The translations under genes were made by a program, and so were the position numbers. Below, piece after piece: positions 10,441-21,895 of a DNA stretch of 64,000 nt (the first letter of the stretch is position 1; every line of letters begins with the position of its first letter). The DNA is taken from contig VCMS01000134.1 in NCBI GenBank assembly GCA_022539475.1, forward strand, positions 62,001 through 126,000, in the 5' to 3' direction. The notes below the pieces were generated by a model that did no database searches, was not told the DNA's origin, and saw nothing but the letters and a program-made list of their open reading frames with translations. This DNA comes from Gracilaria domingensis. Lineage: Eukaryota; Rhodophyta; Florideophyceae; Gracilariales; Gracilariaceae.

Positions 10441-11971
10441 TGTAAATTGTTCGTTTAGACCTGCTTACATGCGCTCGACTTCAACGTGTCGAGATTCAGT
10501 GTTACGATCCTACCAAACTGCTCAGAGTGCAGTAGGTTCCAGTGTAGCACTTACTCCGGCTGAAAGACCTCTTTTGGCCTCTGTAACTTAAGTTGGAGCT
10601 CTTTCAGAGAGAGTCGTTACCCGGCTTCCTGCTGAGCTGCGTAGCGATCGATCTACCGATTCCAGAAGCGAAAATGGCGGGCAGTTGAAAGTTACGTATA
10701 GCGGCTTTCGGGGTTGAGGTGTTGATGCAAGTTGTATTGGTTCATTCGGTTGTTGTATTTCTCTATCTAAGTTCTACGAATTCCTCGTGCACATTACATA
10801 TAGATGCAAAGCAGTACAGTCACGGGAAGATGCATACCGATCATTGCGGACTCTCGTCAACGCATATATGTGGACAACAATGACCATCTCCGCCATAACC
10901 TAAACACTTGTTGCATTGATGGATTATGTCGGTGACCTCCGTGTAGAGCATAGTTGTTCGTATTTCACATGCAGTGTCCCATATCTTCCACACACCGTCG
11001 CGAGCACCTTTGTAAAGTGAACCCGAGCACTCCCCAAGTGAACTCTTTGTCGAGTAGCGCTCCTTTGAGTGGACTCAGCACGAGTGAGGCTCTAGTAACA
11101 ACCGCCTACGTGGATTATCACTCTCACGAGTATAACGGCATCTGGTTACGGTGGTCCTACCCTCCCGGTACCCTTGAGGAACATCTGTCGTTGATGTCAG
11201 GACTTGCGAGTCATACCGAGGAGGTATCAGACTAGATTACGAAGTGATCCGACTCTGTATAGAGTTTCGCCGTGGTCACGGAACGCCGTGCATCCCTGTT
11301 GGAGGATCTCTCCCCGCTCCGAGCACAGTGCCGAGGAGGCTCTACCCGTCGCGTGGGGGTGTTGGTTGTTTGTTGCTGTTGTGAGTTGCTTTCCCTCTCG
11401 GGATTACACTGGTCATTGGTCGGGTCGCATCGTTGCCGATACCACCCCATCTCCGGAGTTTCTCATCGTTTCCCCACGATTGTACTTGGCACCTCTGTAG
11501 GTATAGCCAGTTGCCACTTCGGTCTTACACCCGAGCTACAGTGGTACAGAGGGCTCTGTCACTGGTCTACCATCTCGCAAGAGAGCGGACCTTCGGACAG
11601 TCTGGTGGGTTTTCACTCTTCAGAGTTTGCCGCACAGGACGCACGGCCAATCAGATCATGTTGCACTCCGTGCAACCGGTCAACCGGTGTGGCAATGCAA
11701 CTGCCCACGTGGCGAACTGCCGCATAAATTGCGTTGAAGTGCACAATTCCCGTGGTCGGGTGAATCTCCAGCAAGGATAGGAAGAGCCTGAAGAGGGTAA
11801 CCACCGAGAACGGTCAACTTCGTAAATACGAGTATATCGTGTATCGTTGTTGATACCGTTTACCGGTTTGCTGGTTGATGTTCATGAACGGATACCTGTT
11901 GAACTCAGAAACTCGAGGAGTATTAATGGGACTCCGATATTCGAAAACTGGGCGTATCCAGGTGGAGCAAT
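10441..11971. mobile_element. Hairpin-rich LTR-type element fragment, split by a younger insertion
   Basis: This stretch has the same style as the element at 11972-19704: many short self-complementary motifs (CTCGAC...GTCGAG near 10480, CCGTGGTCACGG near 11270) and no long meaningful frame. The young element has inserted at its right edge, after GCAAT. Its continuation across the insertion is at 19710-20070. It is an old incomplete copy; the exact left boundary is not visible. Confidence 0.5.
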
Positions 11972-12822
11972 TGTGGTGCAAACCCCGAGAACGGGAGAAA
12001 GACACGAAAGGTGTTCGGAGCCTTCCCCTCAATAGGGTAGCAACAGCAATAGAGCCCCTCACGGGTAGGTGCACTAGCCGGGCGTAAACCGGGACCTACC
12101 GTCACGATGTACGGGTGAGGGTATGAGATGGCCGAGAAGTCGGATGGAGATACACGTGAGTGTGTGTAATCCTCAGATGAGGTCTAATAATCCACGGAAG
12201 TGGCGGAGACAACGACTACGTGTCGGAGGTTCACAAACCACGAAAGGGGGGGCGACAAGCCCAAAAAGGGGAAACGGGAACCCAAGTGAATGGGGAAAAC
12301 CAAAGAGGAAACCCGGCGACGCGGCGAACGAGAGTAGGGCCACGAGAGACACGAGCGAACAAGACGAAGCCCTATACAGGGGTGAGTATCCACGACAGTG
12401 TGTAATAATGAACGGTAAATAACAACGACGGTGTCGGCGATGCTCCTGGTGAACAGGGTGGTTAAACTAACCGTGCACGACGCGGCCAACCCTCGAAGAG
12501 GTGTGGGAACACGCGAAGGCGGTGCAGCTTAGAGCCAAGAACTAAGGTTCAACCCTGGTTGGGGAGCTTTACTTGGCGGCGAGGGCCGAAGGCCGAGCCA
12601 CTATATAGTGTAGTAATCCCCCTAAAATATGTCCAAAACTATCAAAAGAAATATCTAAATTACCAGCAATGCTGTGCCACCCGTCCCTTGCAACCGTGCT
12701 ACACGTGTCTGACAAGCCAGCAATGCTGTGCCAACCTCAGCACTGCCTTCTACCTTCCCTGCGCAGCAGGCCCAAGAGTTCCTCGCAAAGCGAGCATATA
12801 CCGCAAAATGCGTTGCACTACA
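11972..12822 (-). repeat. LTR (851 bp), 3' LTR relative to coding strand
   Basis: Same length as, and apparently the same sequence as, 18854-19704. The terminal inverted bases TGTRGTGCAA are the usual TG...CA LTR edges. It contains many short stem-loops such as CCCG-AGAA-CGGG and CCTC-AGAT-GAGG. Confidence 0.88.
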
Positions 12823-15011
12823 TATCCCCCTCCTTAGGTGCGAACACCACGTCGCGATGACGGTTGAAGCACCGGACAAGCCAACAAAGTTGGGTAACAT
12901 CACCGCAGGAGCGGTATATGCGAGCCATCGCCAGTTTTCCAGGTTGCGCTCCGGTTCTCCGAGTCCTTCTTCCTGCTTCCAAGCCTCCTCCGGAGCTGCT
13001 ATTGCCACCCGATGACGGGCTTCGAGCCTCCCGACATTGTGGCAGAATTGCTTACAGTACGCCCAGAATGGCGTTCTCCGCGTTTGAACGACGTTCTTGC
13101 GTTGAGCGGAACACCACGCGAACATGCGGCACGATATCCCCAATGGGTGCTCCAAACAACGTCAATGACGGATACTCCTTGTGCGACACGACCAACACAG
13201 CCCTAATACGATAGGTGCAACAAGCCCTCCATGACCCGGAAACGGGGTTTTCACTTCCTCACCACGTCACTGACGGTTCAAGAAAACCACCCGCAAACAT
13301 GCGGTCTGACCTCCCAAACTGGGTCTCGTATCACGTCAATGACGGTACAGCACACGCGCGAAGCGGCTAGCAAACTCCCAGAACACTGGTGACGAAATGC
13401 CATAACCTTCCCGAAAACGGGGCTTTAAACTCCATACCACGTCGTTGACGGACACTTAAACAAGCATGCAGTACTGCGGTAGGCTCTTGGGCATCGACGC
13501 ACGCGAAATCGCGGTTCCCTCTTACCCTTCCAGGGTCTTCCAACCGATAATATCGGGAATTTGACAAAGTTCCAGAAATCTGGCTGAAAACTGACATGTA
13601 CAAGCCCGTAAACGGGTCCGGAGTTCACAGCCCGTCAATGACGGAGTGCCATATCCACCCGCAAGACTGCGGCAGACTCAGTGAGTCAAATACGCACGCT
13701 TCGGCGGACTTCTTTCCCTTTCCAGGGCTTCATGAACCGAGATATCGGGGTTTCCGGTCAATCCCATATTGGGGCGTTTCAATCGTTGCCGCAACGCGGA
13801 AAGAAACCATCGGGAGATGTGATCGCTCTGCGCGCTGAAAGCGTGGAAGCCAACCTCAAGGAGGAAGTATCCCGTTGAAGAAACGGAGCTCATACCGTCG
13901 AGATACAGACGTGTTTTCAATAAATATATATAACGTCAACAACCCAAATCTTCGGCTTCCTCAATCCGTCTTCGACGTGACCAGATCCCAACTGGGAGTG
14001 AACATACGCAACACAGCGCCGGCATGCCGTGCAACGAAACCCAGTGGTGGGAAAGAGACAGCGTCATAGACGAAACGAAAATCCGTCCTTCGGAATATAT
14101 TAAACCGGTAGTCCGTGAACTTCTCCAACCCGAAAACGGTGAGTACAGCCTGAAGCAGTGTAGGATCCTTATTAAAGGCAAACAGCAGACGTTGTAGAAA
14201 GCCCGTGAAAACGGAGATAACCAAACCAGCAAGGCTGAGAACAACAGTAACACCATGAAAATGGGTCATATAACAAATAGAAACTTTCGAACAAGAAGTG
14301 TATCCTCCGGTATCAGACCGTGTAGAAACGCACGAAAGCCAGTCGGAAAGTGTTCCAAAGCCCGTGTAAACGGTGAAATGAATTACCAACCGCAGTGCGG
14401 GAAAGAATGAAGCTCCCGAGAAATCGGTCGACCAAAAATTATCCTCGACTACGAGAGTGACGAGCATTATGCAAGGCCGTGAAAACCGATGACAATCGTG
14501 GTTCTTACGCAATCTGCGTGACGTTCTAGAATATCCACGGCACAGAGTGGACGGCGAGTGCCGTAAAACGGAGAAAACCCGTTGTTGACGAGAACGAACC
14601 CTGGTAAACAGGAATTTAACGCCAACCAGCCATGCTGGGCAGAAACTCGAAACGGTATTAAACCCGGTAGATACACGTGATATACACGGAAACAGTACCT
14701 CCTTCTGAAAGGGAAAAACCATTCTTGTGATCCACAAAGATGGAAGTGAACCAGCAAGCTGGATAAAAAACCTTTCAGGGTTATAACTTTGAAAATCGAA
14801 CATGTGCGGCTCGACACGACACAAGTCGGACTTCAACCGCAAAATGCGAGTACAAAATTCTTCTCTTCACTTCTGAATATCCATTCCTCTTCTAGAGTCT
14901 CTGAATTCCTCTTCTGAGTGTCCATTCCTCTTCTGAGTGAACTTCTTCATCTTCTCCTCTTCCTGAGGGCAACGTGTCTTCTTTTAAATTTTCTCTACCC
15001 AGAGTGCACCT
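12823..15011. repeat. Array of mini-hairpins in the non-coding part of the LTR element
   Basis: Tiny perfect stems with 1-6-nt loops follow each other roughly every 25 nt. In 13235-13799 alone I count about twenty: CCCG-GAAA-CGGG (13235), CCGC-6-GCGG (13291), CCCA-AAC-TGGG (13313), CCCG-AAAA-CGGG (13410), CGCG-AAAT-CGCG (13502), CCGAT-AAT-ATCGG (13544), CCCG-TAAA-CGGG (13605), GACTCA-G-TGAGTC (13675), CCGA-GATA-TCGG (13737), CCGC-AAC-GCGG (13789). The stem sequences differ, so this is not a tandem repeat. The pattern continues to about 14850 and recurs in the LTRs and coding region. Confidence 0.8.
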
Positions 15012-17624
15012 TCACGACGTAAATGTCGGTACAGTACTCCACTGGAGGTCGTCGTACGTCCTCGAAGGAGGTTCCTTATGCGTACCCTCCGTCATGACGG
15101 GCTCACCAACGTCTCGAACTCGAGAAACTTTCAGTGTTGACGGGAGTCCCAAGCAGGGAGGCGGATTGCCTACCACGGCGCGTGCCGATTCACGTGACTC
15201 CGGACGACGGTTCGTGGCTGCGGCACTGCCGGTCGACTGAACTGACGCACTGCGTGATGCAGGGCTCGTATCACGAGATTCGTGGCGCGCACGGACTCCT
15301 GCAACGGCAGTGTGTGTTATCCCTAAATCAGGGTTGTAATCCGTTTCTCGAAATAGTGGGGCACCGTCATGACTTGGTGAACCGTCGTGACGTGCGTACG
15401 ACAACTTCCCCACGGACGGGCCTGGCTCTACTTCCTCCAAACCCGATCCGGGGTGCTTACTTCTATCTTCATCGAGAGTCTCTTCTTCCTGCTCTGCAGT
15501 GTGGTGGATACAGGCATCAGCGGCGACCTTCTTACTTTGCGCCTGCATACGCAGTGTTGGGCGGTCGTCAGCGACGATATGCAACTGCGTGGCGACCGGA
15601 ATACTCCGTACAGCAGTATCCCGCGTAACCGTAGCCGTGCTCTGCCGAGAAATCGGGTGATCAACTTCAACTTCCGGCGTTGCCGAGGGAACATCTCGAA
15701 CGAGAGTGTACTCCGCGTCCTGCGTCTGAGCGACGATAGGCGCGGGTTCGTGCGACGATTCCTCAAGCGGGTGAGCATTACCAGTATCCTGGGACATCTT
15801 CGAGTCCGTAGATTGCGTTACTTGTCCCTCTGAAGGGTTGCGATCCCTCTTAGAAGGTTGTGCGTCCTCCGCAGAGTCCTGCGCGTCAGCGGCCAACTTC
15901 GGCGCGTTCTTTCCGACTTCAGCACGCTGCAGCAAATGTTCCTGCCCACTGACAGTGGTGTACTTAGCAATCACGTCCTTGACGGTGTCTTGCGGCACTT
16001 CTGCCTCCACTTCTTCTCTCCGTAAATCACGGGATATCTGCGACGGTAGCAACACCGGTGATTCACTTTCCGCGACAATGCGTGCGTGTCCCTCCCCCTC
16101 CTTAGACGGAGCGTCATGGGTAGCTGTAGAAACACCCAAATGACGGGGATAAACGCCGCACAGATGCGTGAGAGTAGAAAAGCCGTTCTGGCAAACATCC
16201 GAAAGCTTCGGGAGCATTGAGAAACCCAACGATTGGGAACGCATACGCATACCCTGCTTTACAGGTTGAATGTCTACTCGTACAGGAACTGTAGTTTCCA
16301 CCGTAAGAACGGGATCATCAACGACTTCATCGTTCTTAGAGCAAGCGTTCTCGTCACGAGCATGTGACGATGTCCGCTTGACAGCGTGTTGCTTCTCGTT
16401 GAGCCGTTCGCAAGCGCGATTCATAGCACGCTGTACAGCGGTGGGCATTCCTGTGAGCCATAACTTCCAACATCTTTCATAATCCGTAGAGTACGGTACA
16501 CTATCCAGCATTGGTTGAGCATCATCTCTCTTTGAAGAGGACATTGTTTGAGTCTCTGTCGCGCCAGACCGACGGTAGTCGAGGCAAGCGAACCAAGATT
16601 CATTCGAAAGCTTGGCAAACACAACCATTGATATGGGCAAACACTCCGAATCGTTCGGTCTCCCTTTCGAACGTTTCGAAATATCTTCCACCTCCTTAGA
16701 GTGTAGTACACCGATCGCATCGGCAGCACATATCTCAGAAGAGGCAACTGCCATAGGATGAGGTAAAACAGATCCAATAACTTGGTTGTGAGCCAGATAC
16801 TGGTGCTTACGTCCAAGATTGGAAACCAGCACCGTAAACGGTTTGTCCGGTTCAACATGAACTAGAACATCCGCGAATGCGAGACCACGCCTGTTAGACA
16901 GTGACGGTACCTGCTGAACAAATCGAACTCCGTGATGACGGGAACTGACTCGAACCCAAGCTTGGGATTGTGGCGCTATGCAAAGCGATCCGTGAACACG
17001 AAGCTTGTTAGATTCCCGGGAGGCCGGTAGATATTCCTGTGCCACAGGTAGAAGGACTTTCTTTTTCGACGCACGCTTCAGCGGACGACGCACGATTGGG
17101 ACAGAAGAACCATCGGCCAAATCCACACGCTTCGACCGGGGTCGAATGGATTCGACAACTTCGTCGCAAAAGTTACAACCCAAAATGATGGGGGCCGGCA
17201 ATGACCGACATACAATAAAGTCGAGCTTCAGCACGAGCGGTCCTAAGCGAACGACCATGTCAACCTTATCAACTGTTGACAACAGGGTGTCACTCGCATC
17301 AGCGACTTCCGGAAGCACGCAATTGCGGATTCGATCACGCAATGACTGCGGTAAAAGAGATTCTACGACGAAGTTCGGACCAGCACCTGTATCCAAAACA
17401 GTGAGATAACGCACCATAAAATGGGTAGAGTGGCCAATGTCAGCGAACACTTTGAAGTGTCGCTTTGACATGACCATGACTCGATCCGGGAACCGGTTAT
17501 GACGAACCCGTTGCCACGGTCGACGCAAAACACCAAAGTGTTCAGAGTCCACGTCTAAGACGGCCTCTTTCCTTGTGAGGATTTTGACCTGGGAGCGAGG
17601 CGAAGAAGCCTCGGGCGTCGGCAA
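15012..17624 (-). CDS. LTR-element polyprotein part: aspartic protease plus long tail of unknown function
   Basis: An 870-residue frame. Near its start (about residues 78-155) lie VLDTGAGPNFV and, 70 residues on, IILGCNF, the paired motifs of retroviral-type pepsin-like proteases. The remaining 700 residues are polar, rich in Ser, Glu, Thr, Asp and Arg, and match nothing I recognise. In particular I find no reverse transcriptase, RNase H or integrase motif. It lies 41 nt after the gag-like frame in a different phase and begins at a non-ATG codon, so it is probably made together with gag by one of the read-through modes known in these families. Confidence 0.75.
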   Translation of the reverse strand: MPTPEASSPRSQVKILTRKEAVLDVDSEHFGVLRRPWQRVRHNRFPDRVMVMSKRHFKVFADIGHSTHFMVRYLTVLDTGAGPNFVVESLLPQSLRDRIRNCVLPEVADASDTLLSTVDKVDMVVRLGPLVLKLDFIVCRSLPAPIILGCNFCDEVVESIRPRSKRVDLADGSSVPIVRRPLKRASKKKVLLPVAQEYLPASRESNKLRVHGSLCIAPQSQAWVRVSSRHHGVRFVQQVPSLSNRRGLAFADVLVHVEPDKPFTVLVSNLGRKHQYLAHNQVIGSVLPHPMAVASSEICAADAIGVLHSKEVEDISKRSKGRPNDSECLPISMVVFAKLSNESWFACLDYRRSGATETQTMSSSKRDDAQPMLDSVPYSTDYERCWKLWLTGMPTAVQRAMNRACERLNEKQHAVKRTSSHARDENACSKNDEVVDDPVLTVETTVPVRVDIQPVKQGMRMRSQSLGFSMLPKLSDVCQNGFSTLTHLCGVYPRHLGVSTATHDAPSKEGEGHARIVAESESPVLLPSQISRDLRREEVEAEVPQDTVKDVIAKYTTVSGQEHLLQRAEVGKNAPKLAADAQDSAEDAQPSKRDRNPSEGQVTQSTDSKMSQDTGNAHPLEESSHEPAPIVAQTQDAEYTLVRDVPSATPEVEVDHPISRQSTATVTRDTAVRSIPVATQLHIVADDRPTLRMQAQSKKVAADACIHHTAEQEEETLDEDRSKHPGSGLEEVEPGPSVGKLSYARHDGSPSHDGAPLFRETDYNPDLGITHTAVAGVRARHESRDTSPASRSASVQSTGSAAATNRRPESRESARAVVGNPPPCLGLPSTLKVSRVRDVGEPVMTEGTHKEPPSRTYDDLQWSTVPTFTS

Positions 17625-17665
17625 CCTCGATATAGAGGACGCCTCTCCACATGTGGAGACTCCCT

Positions 17666-18487
17666 TTACCAGTTTTTCTGGGACTCAACCGCCACGGGCG
17701 GAGCCACAGAATCCTGAACCACTAGCAGTGAGGTGCTAGCAGCATAGTCTATACGCGAAGGATGCGGTTCGACAGCCTGCGGAGCAGTGTTTGACAACGC
17801 GAATTGCGGTTGAACAGCCGGAATGCTCCGTGAGAAATCTGCTATCGAGCGAAGATACGACGTCATCGGAACGGATTCAGCCTCCTCTGGAGTGAGAGAC
17901 TCATAATTATCAGCAACAGAGGACCATTCTCTCAAAGGGAGGTGGCATTCCGAGTCTATGTGACCGTGTCTGTAGCACGAATGGCAGATAGTGCCAGATC
18001 CTGAGCCATTAAAAGCCTGACGACCTTCACCAAAACTCTCCGCTTGGCGTGTATAGCTCCGTACAAGACCAACATGTTGGATAACTTCACTCCTATGAGG
18101 AGGTCGCAACCCGTGAGAACGGAAAGAATCTGCAGAATGCAGTCGATCTTCCACGTTGGTGGTGAATAAAGCATCTGTTTCAGACCAGAAATCTCCTGTT
18201 AAGGAACGAGCATAACTCCAAAAATCGGAGGAAGAATCTGAAGACCAACCAGACGAGCTTGAACCAGTTGAACTGTGAGAAGTTTGAGTTAAACCCGATG
18301 ATTCGGATAGATTCGACTCGGAATCAGAACGACTCTCACATACATCCTTCACAGAAGTCCGTCCCAACCTGCATTGCAGGGCTTCGACTTCCTCTGCGAG
18401 GGCATCCGACGGTTCACGTAGGACTGAGTTTTGCCTTCTGGCAGTTCGACCCATGTCGAAACGACTTCCACACGGAGCCAAGAACAC
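17666..18487 (-). CDS. gag-like protein with CCHC zinc knuckle
   Basis: 273 residues. A Ser-rich middle (residues 55-90) precedes a CCHC knuckle, CHSCYRHGHIDSEC (168-181), typical of nucleocapsid RNA binding. It lies just inside the 5' LTR of the minus-oriented element, where gag is expected. No capsid fold could be judged by eye. Confidence 0.75.
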   Translation of the reverse strand: MFLAPCGSRFDMGRTARRQNSVLREPSDALAEEVEALQCRLGRTSVKDVCESRSDSESNLSESSGLTQTSHSSTGSSSSGWSSDSSSDFWSYARSLTGDFWSETDALFTTNVEDRLHSADSFRSHGLRPPHRSEVIQHVGLVRSYTRQAESFGEGRQAFNGSGSGTICHSCYRHGHIDSECHLPLREWSSVADNYESLTPEEAESVPMTSYLRSIADFSRSIPAVQPQFALSNTAPQAVEPHPSRIDYAASTSLLVVQDSVAPPVAVESQKNW

Positions 18488-18853
18488 CAGAAAACTGTAG
18501 ATTGTGCCTCAAACGAGAGTGTAACACACAAAGGTGGGTAGAAACGACCGTATCGATGGGAACCACAAACTACGATAGTAGGCGATTCTACCAGAGTAGC
18601 TGGTACACAGTTCTAGAGTAGCAACACCGTACCGACGGGAATCACACACGACGGAAATAGGGTAAGCAACCAGTTCAGAACTGAGCGAGACCAACAACCC
18701 AAACGGGGAAAGACGAAGCCAATCACGACAGTAGTCGGCCACGACTTCCACGAGGAAAAGATCTGCGTTCTCCACGACGTCGAGCCGGCAAACCGGAATG
18801 TGCACAAAACCAGCTTGCTGGAATCAACACGACTTCTAAGTCGGGAGACCAAA

Positions 18854-19704
18854 TGTGGTGCAAACCCCGAGAACGGGAGAAAGACACGAAAGGTGTTCGG
18901 AGCCTTCCCCTCAATAGGGTAGCAACAGCAATAGAGCCCCTCACGGGTAGGTGCACTAGCCGGGCGTAAACCGGGACCTACCGTCACGATGTACGGGTGA
19001 GGGTATGAGATGGCCGAGAAGTCGGATGGAGATACACGTGAGTGTGTGTAATCCTCAGATGAGGTCTAATAATCCACGGAAGTGGCGGAGACAACGACTA
19101 CGTGTCGGAGGTTCACAAACCACGAAAGGGGGGGCGACAAGCCCAAAAAGGGGAAACGGGAACCCAAGTGAATGGGGAAAACCAAAGAGGAAACCCGGCG
19201 ACGCGGCGAACGAGAGTAGGGCCACGAGAGACACGAGCGAACAAGACGAAGCCCTATACAGGGGTGAGTATCCACGACAGTGTGTAATAATGAACGGTAA
19301 ATAACAACGACGGTGTCGGCGATGCTCCTGGTGAACAGGGTGGTTAAACTAACCGTGCACGACGCGGCCAACCCTCGAAGAGGTGTGGGAACACGCGAAG
19401 GCGGTGCAGCTTAGAGCCAAGAACTAAGGTTCAACCCTGGTTGGGGAGCTTTACTTGGCGGCGAGGGCCGAAGGCCGAGCCACTATATAGTGTAGTAATC
19501 CCCCTAAAATATGTCCAAAACTATCAAAAGAAATATCTAAATTACCAGCAATGCTGTGCCACCCGTCCCTTGCAACCGTGCTACACGTGTCTGACAAGCC
19601 AGCAATGCTGTGCCAACCTCAGCACTGCCTTCTACCTTCCCTGCGCAGCAGGCCCAAGAGTTCCTCGCAAAGCGAGCATATACCGCAAAATGCGTTGCAC
19701 TACA
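18854..19704 (-). repeat. LTR (851 bp), 5' LTR relative to coding strand
   Basis: Pairs with 11972-12822. Followed directly by the target duplication GCAAT at 19705. Confidence 0.88.
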
Positions 19705-20072
19705 GCAATAGTACTACCGTCACGTTGGTCGCTCGCGAAGCTCGTGTGGATGAAATTGGCAAGAGCCGTTGCCGTAGCCTCCACCAGAGGAGTGTCGAAG
19801 CAAACCTCTTAAGGTGTTCTCATCGTCTGAGTATCTCAATGGTTAGTCCCGAAATGGATGTCTACCAGCAGGAGTATGTTGTCGACCGAATTGTGCGGCA
19901 TGTCGCAGGTCCCGATAGGAGGTTTCGTTACAAAATTCGCTGGTACGGATAGCCTCCAGAAGAGGACACGTACGAACCAATTGAGCATTTACCTCGCTCA
20001 AAGATAATCGCCAATCACCGGCGTTCGCGTACAGCTCTACTTATATATCTGGACCGTGCCCAGGTGGGGTAA
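19705..20072 (+). mobile_element. Chromovirus remnant: integrase tail with chromodomain
   Basis: A plus-strand reading at about 19855-20040 gives a chromodomain-like segment (EYVVDRIV ... PPEEDTYEPIEHLPRSKI), the typical end of Ty3/gypsy chromoviral integrases. It is a short broken fossil, part of the older DNA into which the 11972-19704 element inserted. Confidence 0.65.
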
Positions 20073-20276
20073 CTCGCGACCGAGCATATTTGTCCTCGAC
20101 GTTGTCTACCTCACGGAAAGGTCTCGTGGTAGAGAAGTATTACTCGTGGGTTCGAGAGAATTTTGGGGATGAAGGAGAAGCAAATCGCAAATTATTGGAG
20201 AAACCAAATTAACGGTAATGAAGTAACCGAAGTTCATGACGTATGAAGCAGCGTTGAACGATCTGCAAAAATTTTC

Positions 20277-20560
20277 TCCGTGACCCTCCCGTCACCCGCT
20301 GAAGTGCAAAGTTTTTGCCAGTGGTGGCCTCCTGTCACCCACTTTCAGCGTTTTTAAATAAATTTGAAATCCAAAAATGATTTCAAGTTCTATGCAATGC
20401 GAAAGTATGCAAAGTTCGAAAGGCACGTCAGATGTGCTTCTGCAGCACATCTGACGTGCCTTTCGAACGTCGACGTCTGCAAGTGTCTGCGTTGCAGCCT
20501 GCGGCTGCCAGCCTGCGAGGCTGAGGCTGGAAGGCTTGAGCCTGCAACCCAACCTACGAC
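20277..20560. repeat. hAT-end-like sequence with perfect hairpin
   Basis: Contains CAAAGTTTTTG (20306) followed by GTCACCC, in the same order as the inverted right end of the hAT element near 27621. It also has three AGCCTGC copies (about 20490-20550) that mirror three GCAGGCT copies near 27380-27450. A perfect hairpin with 24-bp arms and a 5-nt loop lies at 20415-20467. This may be the left end of a very large hAT element or the end of a separate related copy. The outermost bases do not match well. Confidence 0.45.
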
Positions 20561-21895
20561 TTGCGTCAAAATTATTGGCCAATCCAGCCCAATATCAGGC
20601 TTGTGCCGCACAACATTCCAGGGCCATATGGCCTCAACAAGCAGCTTAAGTCGGCACTGCCGATTCGGCAAATTACGTCTCTTTCCCAGCAGCCGTCATT
20701 GTTTCCAACGAAACTGACATACACATCTGAGCATCCTCGTACCGATCTCAATGATTCGCAAAACAAGGTCACGTCTCCTGCGTACTACGAGCAAACTTGT
20801 TCCGCCGAACAGTCCGTTATACCTTCCAGGCTTTGTAACAAATAACAAATGCAGGTGCGAACGCCGAGCCTTTTCTTCATTGTGTCATGAACCAAATGGT
20901 TGTCTGTATGGTTTGATAATCAGCGACGTACAGATCGAAAATGAGTCACGAACGTTAGACCGTAGCAAAGCCGAAACCAATACATGTACTAAACACAAGC
21001 CAACAACGGACATTGCACCTCAACGCAGAGCACAAACGATTTGTGTGCCGCAAAAAAGCAGGACAAGGCTTTTGTGCAAAGCACGCAACTTTATTCCGCT
21101 GGACAGTCCCACTTTTTTTACCGGGTTCAACAGAGAATAAGAAGTAGACGTCGCTGTTGGTTTTGGACTCATGACCACATATTGAACAATATCTTCGTCG
21201 CTCAAATGCTGGCAAACTGTCTTCGCAAAATGCACTCGCCGAATGGGTGGCCCAGATCTTCAACTTCGCGCAGAAACCCAGTCAAACAACCATTTCGAGA
21301 CTGCTCAAGAACAGAATTACATTCTCCGGGTCCAAAACGCTAGAAACTGCGAAGAGTGCTACCGTTCCCAGACAACCGGCGCTAGGGGATGCACTTTTCT
21401 CGTGGGTAGTGGATCAGTATTCGACAGCTGGCGCTATGCGTGCCTCTTTGCGGAAGCGCGAGCAGCGGCACAAATATAGAACGGGGGCGGCGAAGAGAGC
21501 TTCGCTGCGCAGACCGGCTGCGCTGCGCAGCTGAAGAAGTCATTGCACCTGAACAAACTGGGCACGATACAGGACCACTGGCTTGGGCTAGCAAACAGAC
21601 ACGACAGGAGCGCAAAAGAGGAGCGTCATGAAAAGCGGCACAAAGAGCGGCGCGGACGCGAACGGTGGAAGTTCACACGAAGGCACCGGCGGCGTTGCGA
21701 GCACTTCGCGCAGCACGCCGTTTCGATGGGATAACCTTCGTTTGGTCGATGGTGTTGCGACATCCCGGCATCGTAGCGTATCTCATCGCCTCCGAGCATA
21801 CCTTCGTGAGGTCCGCATCACCGTGCATATCCGTCTCCGGTCGTCTTTGCTTGCTGCCGCATCGTTCGATCTTTCTTTGCAACATCGAAACACCG
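20561..21895. other. Intergenic / 5' region of DXR
   Basis: No frame here resembles a known protein. GC content rises after about 21450. The DXR frame is open from 21665, with ATGs at 21749 and 21896. Confidence 0.5.

Larger units (their letters stand above)
11972..19704 (-). mobile_element. Young non-autonomous LTR retrotransposon (gag + protease, no RT or integrase seen)
   Basis: The two 851-bp LTRs (11972-12822, 18854-19704) look identical by eye. They begin TGTGGTGCAA and end TTGCACTACA. A 5-bp target duplication, GCAAT, lies at 11967-11971 and 19705-19709. The coding strand is minus: gag-like frame 18487-17666, then a long frame 17624-15012 with an aspartic-protease motif. No reverse transcriptase or integrase signature is visible in the 7.7 kb, so mobility would need a partner. 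About 2.2 kb between the left LTR and 15012 is non-coding and packed with mini-hairpins. It looks structurally whole and recent. Confidence 0.88.

Noticed and set aside
11232-11804. Several 60-150-codon frames on both strands
   Set aside because: Fall in the hairpin-rich element and show only short self-complementary motifs translated, not a protein family.
12123-12837. Open frames inside the LTR, repeated at 19005-19812
   Set aside because: They are duplicated only because the LTR is duplicated. Low-complexity, no gene evidence.
13961-14842. 293-codon minus frame
   Set aside because: Phe/Ser/Arg-rich reading through the mini-hairpin array. No domain, and alternative frames are equally open.
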